Under the pieces are notes generated by a model. It was given only the letters and a program-made list of their open reading frames with translations, did no database searches and was not told where the DNA came from. A program made the translations under genes and the position numbers. Positions 1-6,630 of a DNA stretch of 7,723 nucleotides are shown piece by piece (positions within the stretch are counted from its first letter, which is position 1; every line of letters begins with the position of its first letter). Source of the DNA: Nitrospira sp. (lineage in GTDB: Bacteria; Nitrospirota; Nitrospiria; Nitrospirales; Nitrospiraceae); assembly GCA_025361385.1 (NCBI GenBank), contig JANYAJ010000412.1, forward strand, positions 1 through 7,723. Direction: 5' to 3'.

Positions 1-2
1 AA

Positions 3-644
3 GCAGGGAAGCTCGCACCACGCTATACAATCGCAACCTGCTGGGCTCCCGCGACCCCCACGTTTGCCTACGAACCGACCAGATTATCCGATCAGACCAT
101 CACGCAAGAACTCCATCGAACCAAAGGCACGTTCAGGCAAACCCATTACGCAGGAGAACCGGCCCTGGAGGTTCAGCATGGGGACCGTGCATTGCTCTTT
201 CCACCCTGGAAGTTTGAGATTCGAGGTCCCCTGGCCCTGCTCGACTTGTTGTCGCGCCGCGGCCTCCTCTGTGTCCTTGGAGCCGTGGATACCCAGGTCT
301 TCTGGGAAGTCCTCGCACAACTTCTCGACGAGGCCCGCTATCGACCGGACAATCAGCCGTTCACAGCAGCGAATTTCCCGACGATTTTCGGCGAGATCTT
401 CGAGCGGCTCTCGAGCCTTGCGCAAGGCGAGACCCTGAACCTCTCAGATTACAGCCCGTTACGCAGGCAGATTCCACGCGTGCTCCCCCCTCTCCCGATG
501 CAGGGCCCGACCTATCGTTTCCGCTCCGTTCAGATTCGCCGTGGAGCCGTCTTCCCAGGCATCCCTTCCAGTAGTACCGCCAGACGGTTTTCTGACATGG
601 TCGAGGAGACCCCTCCTTGGATGTTGATCCTCGTGCCAGAATAG
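3..644 (+). CDS. 3' part of an unrecognised protein gene (5' end outside window)
   Basis: The frame is open from the left edge to a TAG at 642-644, giving at least 213 codons. No ATG or GTG occurs in frame; the first possible internal start is a TTG at 192, so the true start is most likely upstream of the window. Codon use supports real coding: third positions are rich in C and G, and the overlapping frames give Ser/Arg-rich shadow peptides. I do not recognise the family. Visible features are a Leu-rich helical stretch beginning RGPLALLDLLSRRG, followed by VDTQVFWEVLAQLLDEARY, a second helical run around TIFGEIFERLSSLAQGE, a Pro-rich stretch (RVLPPLPMQGP), and the C-terminus PPWMLILVPE. There is no signal peptide or membrane span in the visible part, so it looks soluble. 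It lies upstream of the moxR promoter and is probably a separate transcription unit. Confidence 0.7.
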   Translation, partial: AGKLAPRYTIATCWAPATPTFAYEPTRLSDQTITQELHRTKGTFRQTHYAGEPALEVQHGDRALLFPPWKFEIRGPLALLDLLSRRGLLCVLGAVDTQVFWEVLAQLLDEARYRPDNQPFTAANFPTIFGEIFERLSSLAQGETLNLSDYSPLRRQIPRVLPPLPMQGPTYRFRSVQIRRGAVFPGIPSSSTARRFSDMVEETPPWMLILVPE

Positions 645-726
645 ACCGGTACAAGAGCAGCCTGCCTCCGAAAATCCTTACGCATCAAGGGTTCCAGACT
701 GGTCGATGCAAAATCTCACGTGAAAA

Positions 727-755
727 TTGACCGTCTCCAGACCCTTTGTTAGACT
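727..755 (+). promoter_or_regulatory. Predicted sigma70-type promoter of the moxR operon
   Basis: A -35 hexamer TTGACC (727-732) and a -10 hexamer TAGACT (750-755) are separated by exactly 17 bp. Transcription would start near 762, about 49 nt ahead of the moxR start. A small inverted repeat (ATCGTG at 759-764, CACGAT at 771-776) lies at the expected start point and could be an operator or a 5' hairpin of the mRNA. The promoter match is good; the function of the hairpin is only a guess. Confidence 0.6.
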
Positions 756-810
756 TCGATCGTGTCAGATCACGATGCACGCCTGAATCACCGGGATCAC
801 TAATCTCAAC

Positions 811-1752
811 ATGAGTTCAGTTCACACCATCCGGGCGATCCAGGACAATATTGGGCTGGTCATCAAGGGAAAGACCCATGTGATCGAGATGGCGGTGGTT
901 TGTCTTCGGGCTCGCGGCCATCTTCTGCTCGAAGATGTGCCGGGGGTCGGTAAAACCACGTTGGCACATAGCTTGGCCAGGTCACTCGACTGTTCGTTTA
1001 AGCGCATTCAATTCACCAGCGATCTCTTGCCATCCGACATCGTCGGCGTCTCCATGTTCAATCGGCAAAAACAGGGGTTCGAGTTCATACCGGGTCCAAT
1101 CTTTGCCAATGTTGTACTGGCCGATGAGATCAATCGCACCACGCCGAAGACTCAGAGCAGTCTTCTGGAAGCGATGAGCGAGGCACAGATTTCCGTCGAT
1201 AATCAGACCCACCCGCTTGAGCAGCCCTTTATGGTCATCGCGACGCAGAACCCTGCCGAATATCATGGGACATTTCCCCTTCCGGAATCTCAACTTGACC
1301 GGTTTCTAATGCGCCTCTCTATCGGGTACCCCTCGCTTGAGGAAGAGCGGAAGGTGCTCGACCGTCCGCATTCGTTGCATCCGGCTGAAGCCTTGGAAGC
1401 GGTGTTGACCGCTCACGAAGTATTGGTATTACAGGCCCGCGTCGATCAGGTGCATATGGAAGAGAGCTTGACTGATTATCTGCTCGCGATTGTGCAAGCG
1501 ACCCGTCAGAGTGAACTTCTTTCTCTGGGCGTCAGCACACGCGGAGCACTAGCGCTGAGCAAGGCTGCCAAGGCATTGGCGGTCGTCCGGGGACGCGACT
1601 ATTGCCTTCCTGACGATATCAAGGAGCTGGCGCCGATCGTGCTGTCCCACCGTGTCATGCTGAATCGGACCCATGGGATGCGGACCCAGAGCTTCGAACA
1701 GGCCGAACGTATGGTCCTCGATATTGTTGAGACAGTTTCTGTCCCCGTCTAG
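811..1752 (+). CDS. MoxR-family AAA+ ATPase
   Basis: This 313-aa protein has the full MoxR AAA+ core. The Walker A loop is GVGKTT (residues 45-50, inside LLLEDVPGVGKTT), Walker B is VVLADEINR (101-109, acidic D105/E106), sensor 1 is ATQNP (144-148), LDRFLM follows at 162-167 with R164 a candidate arginine finger, and the sensor-2-like STRGALAL (242-249) carries R244. Length and lid domain are normal for the family. MoxR ATPases are cytoplasmic ring-forming chaperones, thought to act on the DUF58 or von Willebrand factor A proteins encoded beside them, and that partner follows here. The ATG at 811 fits the family N-terminus, though Shine-Dalgarno pairing is weak (GGGA about 16 nt upstream). 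The stop codon TAG (1750-1752) overlaps by two bases the first two bases of the palindromic repeat, so the last residues may have been shaped by that insertion. Confidence 0.95.
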   Translation: MSSVHTIRAIQDNIGLVIKGKTHVIEMAVVCLRARGHLLLEDVPGVGKTTLAHSLARSLDCSFKRIQFTSDLLPSDIVGVSMFNRQKQGFEFIPGPIFANVVLADEINRTTPKTQSSLLEAMSEAQISVDNQTHPLEQPFMVIATQNPAEYHGTFPLPESQLDRFLMRLSIGYPSLEEERKVLDRPHSLHPAEALEAVLTAHEVLVLQARVDQVHMEESLTDYLLAIVQATRQSELLSLGVSTRGALALSKAAKALAVVRGRDYCLPDDIKELAPIVLSHRVMLNRTHGMRTQSFEQAERMVLDIVETVSVPV

Positions 1753-1910
1753 CAGGATGCTGAAAAAGCCCGCCAGCTTCGTTCCCTGCCTTCGCCGAAG
1801 CGCTTCGCGCAGGCAGGTCGCATCGTTCAGGTCTTCAACGTACCCCGAGGGTACGCCTCGGGCCTTCACTCGCTGCGGCCTTGCTGGACGATCTTGCTGA
1901 GCATCCTGCT
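1751..1910. repeat. 160-bp palindromic interspersed repeat (MITE/REP-like), composite
   Basis: The outer arms are a perfect 11-bp inverted repeat, AGCAGGATGCT (1751-1761) and AGCATCCTGCT (1900-1910). They continue with matching CCAGC (1773-1777) and GCTGG (1883-1887). Inside are a perfect 7-bp stem CGTACCC/GGGTACG (1839-1845, 1849-1855) with a 3-nt loop, and another hairpin bounded by CTGCCT (1786-1791) and AGGCAG (1811-1816) that contains the palindrome GAAGCGCTTC (1797-1806). No plausible gene lies inside. It resembles repeats I recall as abundant in Nitrospira genomes, usually without the inner CTGCCT/AGGCAG block; that memory is unverified. It fills almost all of the 184-bp gap between moxR and the DUF58 gene, so the transcript would fold into a long hairpin between the two cistrons. 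Confidence 0.85.
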
Positions 1911-1936
1911 GTTTGCCAACTGGATGAGGTGTATGC

Positions 1937-3085
1937 GTGATGCAGGCACTCCTGAACCTCCACGTCTCTTCGGTCTTCTCGTCTCTGCGAGATCTGTCCC
2001 GTCGGCGGTCGATTCGACTTACGTCCGAAGGGACTAGGTTTCTGCTTTTTACATTCGGGATCGGGCTTGCCGCCATTAACACCGGCAATAATCTATTTTA
2101 CTTACTGCTGGCGATGATGCTCAGCCTCATCGTGATATCAGGACTGCTCTCCGAGCATTGTCTTCGCCGATTGGAAATTCACAGGCATGTGCCTGATCTC
2201 ATTATGGCCAATGAGCCGACCACCCTCACGCTCTCAGTCGCCAACCGGCATCGGCACCTGCCCAGCTTTTCTTTGCGTTTGCTCGATGTTGTCGAAGGCC
2301 AGGATGTCGACAGAGGACTCGCCATTTACCTCCTGCCCGCACAGAGCTCGATGCTCCTGTCCTATCCATTGCTGGCGACAAAACGGGGCTGGATTCGGTT
2401 TGAAGGCATCCGGGCGCAGACGCTATTTCCATTTGGGTTATTCCTCAAGAAAGGGTTTTACGCAACGGAAGCGCATCTGCTTGTCAGTCCTCCCATTAAG
2501 CCACTCGCTTTGCGATTCATGGATGAATTGGTCAGCGAAGGACAAGGAGAGTCTCTCTCACGACGAGGACATGGGACCCAACTCTACAACTTACGCCTCT
2601 ATCAGCCGGGGGATGACTCGCGATCTATTCATTGGATGACAACGGCCCGCACATCCCAGCTTATCGTGCGGGAAACCGAAGCAGAAGATCAGCGACGCAT
2701 CCTGGTCGTTCTTTCGATCGTAGCTCCAGACGAAAGCGAACCGCTATTCGAACGAAGCGTGATATTCGTCGCATCCCTTCTCTGGGAACTGACTGAACGG
2801 AGTTACCCCGTGCGACTGATCGTTGGGAGGGAGGACTCGGGGCTCGGATCCGGATCCGCCCATCTCTTTGCGATGCTACGCCTGTTGGCGCTTTGCGAAC
2901 GGCACCCACCTGAAACGAGTGAGGTCAACCAGGGCGGCGAGTACCTATGGCTCCCCCACGAAGCCGATCGAGGCTACACGGTGGCGGTTGTCCCCTGGTC
3001 GGAGCAGGCGGCATCTACAAGCACGGTACAGGCCGATCGAGTGCTCCACGCGGCGCAACTCGAAGAATTAACCCATGCCTTTTGA
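1937..3085 (+). CDS. DUF58 domain membrane-anchored protein (MoxR partner)
   Basis: A 382-aa protein. After a basic N-terminus (SRRRSIRLTSEGTRF) come two adjacent hydrophobic segments, about residues 34-50 and 53-72, forming a membrane hairpin. A beta-rich region follows. The DUF58 signature is at about 210-248: RGHGTQLYNLRLYQPGDDSR continuing into IHWMTTAR and VRETEAE. The C-terminal part (255-355) resembles a degenerate von Willebrand A-like fold. Proteins of this kind are encoded next to MoxR ATPases and are thought to depend on them for assembly. The start is either GTG 1937 or the adjacent in-frame ATG 1940; GAGGT at 1926-1930 sits 6 or 9 nt upstream, so ATG 1940 is equally good. The last 11 bases overlap the transglutaminase gene, which suggests translational coupling. 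Confidence 0.93.
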   Translation: MMQALLNLHVSSVFSSLRDLSRRRSIRLTSEGTRFLLFTFGIGLAAINTGNNLFYLLLAMMLSLIVISGLLSEHCLRRLEIHRHVPDLIMANEPTTLTLSVANRHRHLPSFSLRLLDVVEGQDVDRGLAIYLLPAQSSMLLSYPLLATKRGWIRFEGIRAQTLFPFGLFLKKGFYATEAHLLVSPPIKPLALRFMDELVSEGQGESLSRRGHGTQLYNLRLYQPGDDSRSIHWMTTARTSQLIVRETEAEDQRRILVVLSIVAPDESEPLFERSVIFVASLLWELTERSYPVRLIVGREDSGLGSGSAHLFAMLRLLALCERHPPETSEVNQGGEYLWLPHEADRGYTVAVVPWSEQAASTSTVQADRVLHAAQLEELTHAF

Positions 3086-5267
3086 TCAAGCCTTTAAGCT
3101 CAGCTCCGTCCTCCTCGCCATCATCGCGTTCAGCGGACTGGTGTTTGCGCAAAGTGTCCCCCTCTGGATCGCCCTTCCGACGGCGATTATCCTCATCGTC
3201 ACGTTGTGTGATGCGGGAGGGATTTCTTTTGTTCGGCGGGCGATGGCACGGGTCACTGTCTCCCCAGCCATTTGGAACGTTTTGTTGATCGGTGCCTTTG
3301 TCATATTTCTGATCGATCTGACGGTGGTATCACAAGATCTTCTCCCGGCTGGTATCCATTTCTTGGTCATGTTACTGGGCATCAAGTTGCTCACCCTTCA
3401 ACAGCGGTGTGATTATCGGCACCTCTATGCCATCAGCCTCATGGCAATCCTGGCCTCTGCCGCACTCACAACCGATGCGTGGTATCTGCCGATTTTTCTG
3501 CTGTACCTGCTCGGGGCGGTCTGGACACTCTTGCTGTATCACTTGACCCAGGAAACGGTCGAAGCTTCTGCCGTCGTCACACCCACGAGCATAGCAACCT
3601 GTCACGCAACATTCCCGGGCAGGATCACTCACCGCTTCTTTTGGTTGACGAACGGAACCGCCGTCATGACGGTTAGTCTGACGCTTGCCATTTTCTTTGT
3701 GATCCCTCGTATCGGAGCCGGCGTATTACAAAAAACACATGGGGAAACTCTGCGGACGACGGGATTTTCCGATCGGGTTGACCTGGGGACGATTGGATCT
3801 GTCAAACAGGATCCTCAGATCGTCATGCGGGTTGAATTGCCTGATCAACCGACTGTTGCGAAAGATCGCCTCTATTTGCGAGGTCTCGCCTACGATCAAT
3901 ACAATGGACGATCATGGAGCCACAGCGGAACCCGTCGCCGTTCATTGAGTCTCGTGGCGGAGGGGGTGTTCCTTGCTCGTCCAGCTGGCAACCGTCTCCC
4001 GGACAGCCTGTCCGTGCCGATCCGCCAAGATATTCTGCTGGAAACGCTCGATACCCCAGTCCTGTTTGCCGTTCCATTCGCGGAACTTGTGAGCGGCGAT
4101 TTTCTTGCCGTACAGGTTGATGCCATGAGTGGCCTCCACTTGCCGCTCCCTCCTTCTTCTCGTGCCCGATACTCCGTTACCTCTCAGGTCCCGCAGCTCG
4201 TCGCAGGCGACCGGGTCGCGATGGTTCTGACCTATCCCGAATTAATTCGTTCCCGCTACCTCCAAGTTCCCGTGGAATCACAGCAGGTTGCTGACCTCGC
4301 GCAACGGGTCGTTCAGCAGGCCGCGACTCCATTTGGACAAACGCTCGCGATCCAGCAGTATCTTTTGGAAAACTATCGGTACAGCCTTGATGCCGATACG
4401 GCGACACTGAGTCACCCGCTCGATGAGTTTCTATTCGTACGTAAGACGGGATATTGCGAGCATTACGCAACTGCGATGGTCATGATGCTACGCACGATAG
4501 GGATTCCCGCTCGACTGGTGACAGGATTCCTGGCCACAGAATGGAACGAGTTTGGAGGGTACTTCACTGTGCGCCAGCGGGACGCGCATGCCTGGGTTGA
4601 GGTCTACTTCCCGCAATCAGGCTGGATCACGATGGATCCCACACCCAGCGTCAGTGCAGCGGTCGGGACCTCTCGATGGGAGTCTATTCGACGATTTGGG
4701 GAATCATTTCGATTGCAGTGGGATCGTCTGTTCGTGCGTTATAGCGGGAAGGATCAATTGGCTGTTGTTCACGGAGTTCGAGAAGGCAGTGATGCATTGC
4801 GCGAGAGAGTGAGTGGCTGGGTTTCGGCGTTGAGTGCTCCAATAGGCCATGTACTCAATCGGCTGGCGCGCATGTCCCGAATCGTCCAGCCGGGGATGTT
4901 GGAACTTATTACGGGAATGGTGGTGGTCGGCTTGGCCTTGCTCCTACTTATGCTCCGGGACAGGATAGGCCTCTGGGCCAGTATGCATCTCTCGATTGCG
5001 CCCTCACAGCATGCGATCGTACAGCTCTATGCCCGTATGCTTCGTACGTTGGAGAAGAAGGGCATAGCCAAGCTTCCAGCCGCTACTGCCGCTGAGTTTT
5101 CCAGACAGGTGGAGCGGAAATGGGCGGCGGCCGGGCCTGTGGTGGCGGACGTGACGGCCCTCTATCATCAGGGACGATTTAGTCGCGTCCCTCTCCTACC
5201 GGAAGAGCTTTCCCGTGCAGCCGAACAAGTAGGACGACTGCAATCCCTCCTGAGTACAATCCACTAA
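3075..5267 (+). CDS. TgpA-like transglutaminase-domain membrane protein (DUF3488 + transglutaminase core)
   Basis: This 730-aa protein has the three-part TgpA layout. The N-terminal third (DUF3488-like) holds about six or seven membrane segments, near residues 7-25, 30-46, 66-86, 90-107, 117-133, 135-157 and 192-211. A large extracytoplasmic domain follows, with the transglutaminase core and an intact papain-like triad: C461 in KTGYCEHYATAM, H505 in RDAHAWVEVYF and D521 in TMDPTP. A further membrane span is at about 608-628, and the C-terminal 100 residues form a helical cytoplasmic tail of the DUF4129 type. Family knowledge places the catalytic domain in the periplasm; its substrate is not known and the sequence does not show it, so a protease or hydrolase role is also possible. 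ATG 3075 lies inside the DUF58 gene (11-bp overlap), typical of translational coupling. This is the last gene of the operon. Confidence 0.95.
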   Translation: MPFDQAFKLSSVLLAIIAFSGLVFAQSVPLWIALPTAIILIVTLCDAGGISFVRRAMARVTVSPAIWNVLLIGAFVIFLIDLTVVSQDLLPAGIHFLVMLLGIKLLTLQQRCDYRHLYAISLMAILASAALTTDAWYLPIFLLYLLGAVWTLLLYHLTQETVEASAVVTPTSIATCHATFPGRITHRFFWLTNGTAVMTVSLTLAIFFVIPRIGAGVLQKTHGETLRTTGFSDRVDLGTIGSVKQDPQIVMRVELPDQPTVAKDRLYLRGLAYDQYNGRSWSHSGTRRRSLSLVAEGVFLARPAGNRLPDSLSVPIRQDILLETLDTPVLFAVPFAELVSGDFLAVQVDAMSGLHLPLPPSSRARYSVTSQVPQLVAGDRVAMVLTYPELIRSRYLQVPVESQQVADLAQRVVQQAATPFGQTLAIQQYLLENYRYSLDADTATLSHPLDEFLFVRKTGYCEHYATAMVMMLRTIGIPARLVTGFLATEWNEFGGYFTVRQRDAHAWVEVYFPQSGWITMDPTPSVSAAVGTSRWESIRRFGESFRLQWDRLFVRYSGKDQLAVVHGVREGSDALRERVSGWVSALSAPIGHVLNRLARMSRIVQPGMLELITGMVVVGLALLLLMLRDRIGLWASMHLSIAPSQHAIVQLYARMLRTLEKKGIAKLPAATAAEFSRQVERKWAAAGPVVADVTALYHQGRFSRVPLLPEELSRAAEQVGRLQSLLSTIH

Positions 5268-5573
5268 CAAGCCAAACTGCTAGACTGATTTTCACGACTT
5301 TGATTAAGCATGGCTAGGACCGTGTGTCCATTACACGTTCCTTCCCGGTAAGTACTGCCCGCCTGCTGGACGTCCTGCGCTCCCTCATCTGGGATGACCT
5401 CACGGCACATCGGTAAAACAGCGAAGCGGTACCTGTGTCGGCAAGCTGTTGAATAGTTTCGACGGAGAGTTAGGTCTGTCAGAGAATTGTGAAAAAGAAG
5501 GGGTGTTGAGGCCTGAGCATCTGTTGATGGAATATCTTTGAGGAGGTATCTGAAACGTGACCGACAGTAAAAT
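5268..5573. other. Intergenic region after the operon
   Basis: These 306 bp between the transglutaminase gene and the tRNA hold no convincing gene. The longest readable start is a 20-codon frame at 5394 (MTSRHIGKTAKRYL...), with no recognisable family. An imperfect hairpin lies near the left end and is listed separately. On the minus strand, downstream of the tRNA, a T-rich run (about 5487-5497) might help end tRNA transcription, but I see no stable stem in front of it. Confidence 0.5.
5317..5341 (+). terminator. Possible weak terminator hairpin of the moxR operon
   Basis: The strand can fold into a stem of about ten positions (5317-5326 against 5332-5341) with one C/T mismatch, one G-T wobble and a 5-nt loop. 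It lies 50 bp after the last stop codon of the operon. No U-tract follows, so it is not a classical intrinsic terminator; it could be an mRNA 3' end-stabilising hairpin or chance. Confidence 0.25.
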
Positions 5574-5648
5574 TGGAGCGGGAAACGAGATTTGAACTCG
5601 CGACCCTCGCCTTGGCAAGGCGATGCTCTACCACTGAGCTATTCCCGC
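5574..5648 (-). tRNA. tRNA-Gly (anticodon GCC)
   Basis: All arms can be paired on the minus strand. The acceptor stem GCGGGAA (5648-5642) pairs with TTCCCGC (5584-5578). The D stem is GCTC/GAGC, the anticodon stem TCGCC/GGCGA carries loop TTGCCAA with anticodon GCC (5614-5616 on the + strand), and the T stem GCGAG/CTCGT has loop TTCAAAT. The discriminator base is T, and CCA is encoded (5574-5576). It reads GGC and GGU glycine codons. The gene is intact, and its own promoter lies 28-56 bp upstream. Confidence 0.97.
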
Positions 5649-5675
5649 CCAATCACAGTCGGTGCAAGGGGTGGG

Positions 5676-5704
5676 ATTCTACTGAGTAGGAACGAGACTG
5701 TCAA
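5676..5704 (-). promoter_or_regulatory. Promoter of tRNA-Gly, -35 box inside the direct repeat
   Basis: On the minus strand a perfect -35 TTGACA (5704-5699) is spaced 17 bp from -10 TAGAAT (5681-5676). The start would be near 5669, leaving a leader of about 20 nt before the tRNA. The -35 lies within the 10-bp direct repeat that borders the IS, and the sequence immediately upstream is now IS end, not the AT-rich block that would suit a stable-RNA promoter. Confidence 0.75.
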
Positions 5705-5706
5705 GC
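5697..5706. repeat. Left copy of 10-bp direct repeat (candidate target-site duplication)
   Basis: ACTGTCAAGC occurs here and again at 6596-6605, on either side of the IS transposase gene. On the minus strand it reads GCTTGACAGT and carries the -35 hexamer of the tRNA-Gly promoter. Length and position suit a target-site duplication, but both copies are -35 elements, so part of the identity could come from promoter consensus. Confidence 0.6.
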
Positions 5707-6595
5707 GACCAGAACAACAGGTAGTGCGTCATTTTGGTTGAGCCTCGGCCTGTTCGACTAAATGAACAATATCCCCAATCGTCCATAAGTGATCCGTCAC
5801 TCCAGCAGCCATGGCCGGAGATACTCGAAGCGTCTTGTGGATGCGAACGAAGTTGTAGTGCATGTAGTGCAAGGCCACAGAGTGGGCATGGTTCTCAATC
5901 TTCTTCGAGAAGGCATTCGTGAGTCTGGTAAAGCGTCGAATGCTCATCCTCATCGTTAAATTCTGCCGTTCAACATACGAAGTACTCACACAGCACAGAT
6001 CTGGATTTCCGATAACCTTAGACTTCTTAGCCCCAATGCACTCCGCAGGGCTATAGCGTTTCTGTCCTTCCACGGTTTCGCCGTAGATTTTAATCAGCTG
6101 GGCAAAGTCAACCTCACCGCCAAAGGCTTTCTCGACCGCTTCCAGATAGGGCCTGTGGCCATCAGAAGTGATCTGAACTCGATTCGCTAACCGGCCCGCA
6201 AGATCGGCCACAAATTCACAGGCCGTTGCACCGTCACGACTTCCAATGCGCCAAGATGGGACCAGCTTTGTGTCCGCATCAATGGCCACCCATGTCCACA
6301 CATCTCCCGCTTGGCCGCGTTTTTCATCTGGTACATTCTTGGCCTTTGCATACACAAACGACCAGATCTCATCGAGCTGGAGACGCTTGCAGGTCAGGTT
6401 GCGGAAGGCCTTGCCCTGATATTCAGCGCAGACTTTCGCCGTTTCAATAAACAGCTTTGCGACCGTGTTGAACGCCACATCAGCGATTCGGGCCGTTGCC
6501 CTCATGCTGTTGCCTTCAACCAGAAGGTTGATAACCTGGACTCGCTTCTCATGGGTTAATTTGTTCATGTCCATAGTATAATGCACCTTATGCTT
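5707..6595 (-). mobile_element. IS1-family-like insertion sequence, single-ORF transposase
   Basis: The limits are set by the flanking 10-bp direct repeats and enclose one intact transposase gene, for an element of about 889 bp. Terminal inverted repeats are poor. Reading inward, the left end has GGTAGTGCGTCATT from 5720 and the right end GGTGCATTAT from 6587, which match only with gaps. IS1 ends also begin GGT, so an alternative is an element of 5720-6587 without a visible target duplication. A third option is 5707-6601 with a 4-bp AAGC duplication. The insertion lies just upstream of tRNA-Gly. It looks recent and potentially active, because the gene is unbroken and the direct repeats are perfect. 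Confidence 0.6.
5729..6574 (-). CDS. IS1-family-like DDE transposase
   Basis: Read from ATG 6574, the protein has 281 residues. An N-terminal helix-turn-helix (about 8-45, including VEGNSMRATARIADVAFNTV) would bind the element ends. The catalytic acidic residues are D68 (LDEIWSF), D138 (TSDG) and E202 (YVERQN). The C-terminal pattern SYVERQNLTMRMSIRRFTR, then FSKKIENH and HYNF, matches IS1 InsB-type transposases, but here in one uninterrupted frame with no InsA/InsB frameshift. It should cut and rejoin the IS ends. An upstream in-frame ATG at 6607 lies outside the element and is unlikely. ATG 6568 (MNKLT) is another good start and falls exactly where the predicted promoter would begin transcription. 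No Shine-Dalgarno sequence precedes either start. Confidence 0.9.
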   Translation of the reverse strand: MDMNKLTHEKRVQVINLLVEGNSMRATARIADVAFNTVAKLFIETAKVCAEYQGKAFRNLTCKRLQLDEIWSFVYAKAKNVPDEKRGQAGDVWTWVAIDADTKLVPSWRIGSRDGATACEFVADLAGRLANRVQITSDGHRPYLEAVEKAFGGEVDFAQLIKIYGETVEGQKRYSPAECIGAKKSKVIGNPDLCCVSTSYVERQNLTMRMSIRRFTRLTNAFSKKIENHAHSVALHYMHYNFVRIHKTLRVSPAMAAGVTDHLWTIGDIVHLVEQAEAQPK

Positions 6596-6603
6596 ACTGT
6601 CAA
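6575..6603 (-). promoter_or_regulatory. Transposase promoter, apparently a hybrid of target -35 and IS -10
   Basis: On the minus strand TTGACA (6603-6598) lies exactly 17 bp from TATACT (6580-6575), 11 of 12 consensus bases. The -10 directly abuts ATG 6574, and a start 7 nt downstream would fall on A of ATG 6568, giving a leaderless mRNA. The -35 is inside the right copy of the 10-bp direct repeat, outside the inferred IS end, while the -10 is inside the IS. Confidence 0.65.
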
Positions 6604-6609
6604 GCATAA
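6588..6609. repeat. Perfect 8-bp inverted repeat across the IS right boundary
   Basis: Arms TTATGCTT (6588-6595) and AAGCATAA (6602-6609) are separated by 6 bp. They enclose the -35 region of the transposase promoter, so a repressor dimer bound here would block it. One arm is inferred IS end and the other is duplicated target plus flank. It could also reflect target choice by the IS, or a different true IS end. Confidence 0.5.
6596..6605. repeat. Right copy of 10-bp direct repeat (candidate target-site duplication)
   Basis: This is a second perfect copy of ACTGTCAAGC, next to the inferred right end of the IS. On the minus strand it supplies TTGACA 17 bp from a -10 at the start of the transposase gene. 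AT-rich DNA follows outside it. Confidence 0.6.
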
Positions 6610-6630
6610 ATATTCAATTAGAATAATAAT
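6606..6630 (-). promoter_or_regulatory. AT-rich UP-element-like block
   Basis: Only 2 of 25 bases are G or C. The block lies immediately upstream of the right TTGACA copy, where an UP element bound by the RNA polymerase alpha subunit would sit. Stable RNA promoters often carry such blocks. I infer it belonged to the tRNA-Gly promoter before the IS separated them, and that it now faces the transposase promoter. Confidence 0.45.

Noticed and set aside
64..438. 124-aa plus-strand frame near the left edge
   Set aside because: It is Ser/Arg-rich, overlaps the better-supported frame 3-644, and has the look of an out-of-frame shadow.
1751..1910. CRISPR array or rho-independent terminator
   Set aside because: The palindromes are not regularly spaced direct repeats with spacers, and no U-tract follows the stems.
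1549..2088. 179-aa minus-strand frame across the moxR end and the repeat
   Set aside because: It runs antisense to moxR and the DUF58 gene and through the palindromic repeat; such frames in repeats are often falsely annotated.
811..5267. MoxR, DUF58 and transglutaminase genes as a new system
   Set aside because: This gene trio and its domain layout are widespread and already described. All motifs are intact and nothing in the coding parts is unusual.
5400..5618. 72-aa minus-strand frame overlapping the tRNA
   Set aside because: Its first codons are the tRNA-Gly sequence read as protein, and the rest lies in non-coding DNA.
6575..6607. Longer transposase start at 6607
   Set aside because: It lies outside the inferred element and upstream of the predicted promoter; the family-like sequence begins at MDMNKLT or MNKLT.
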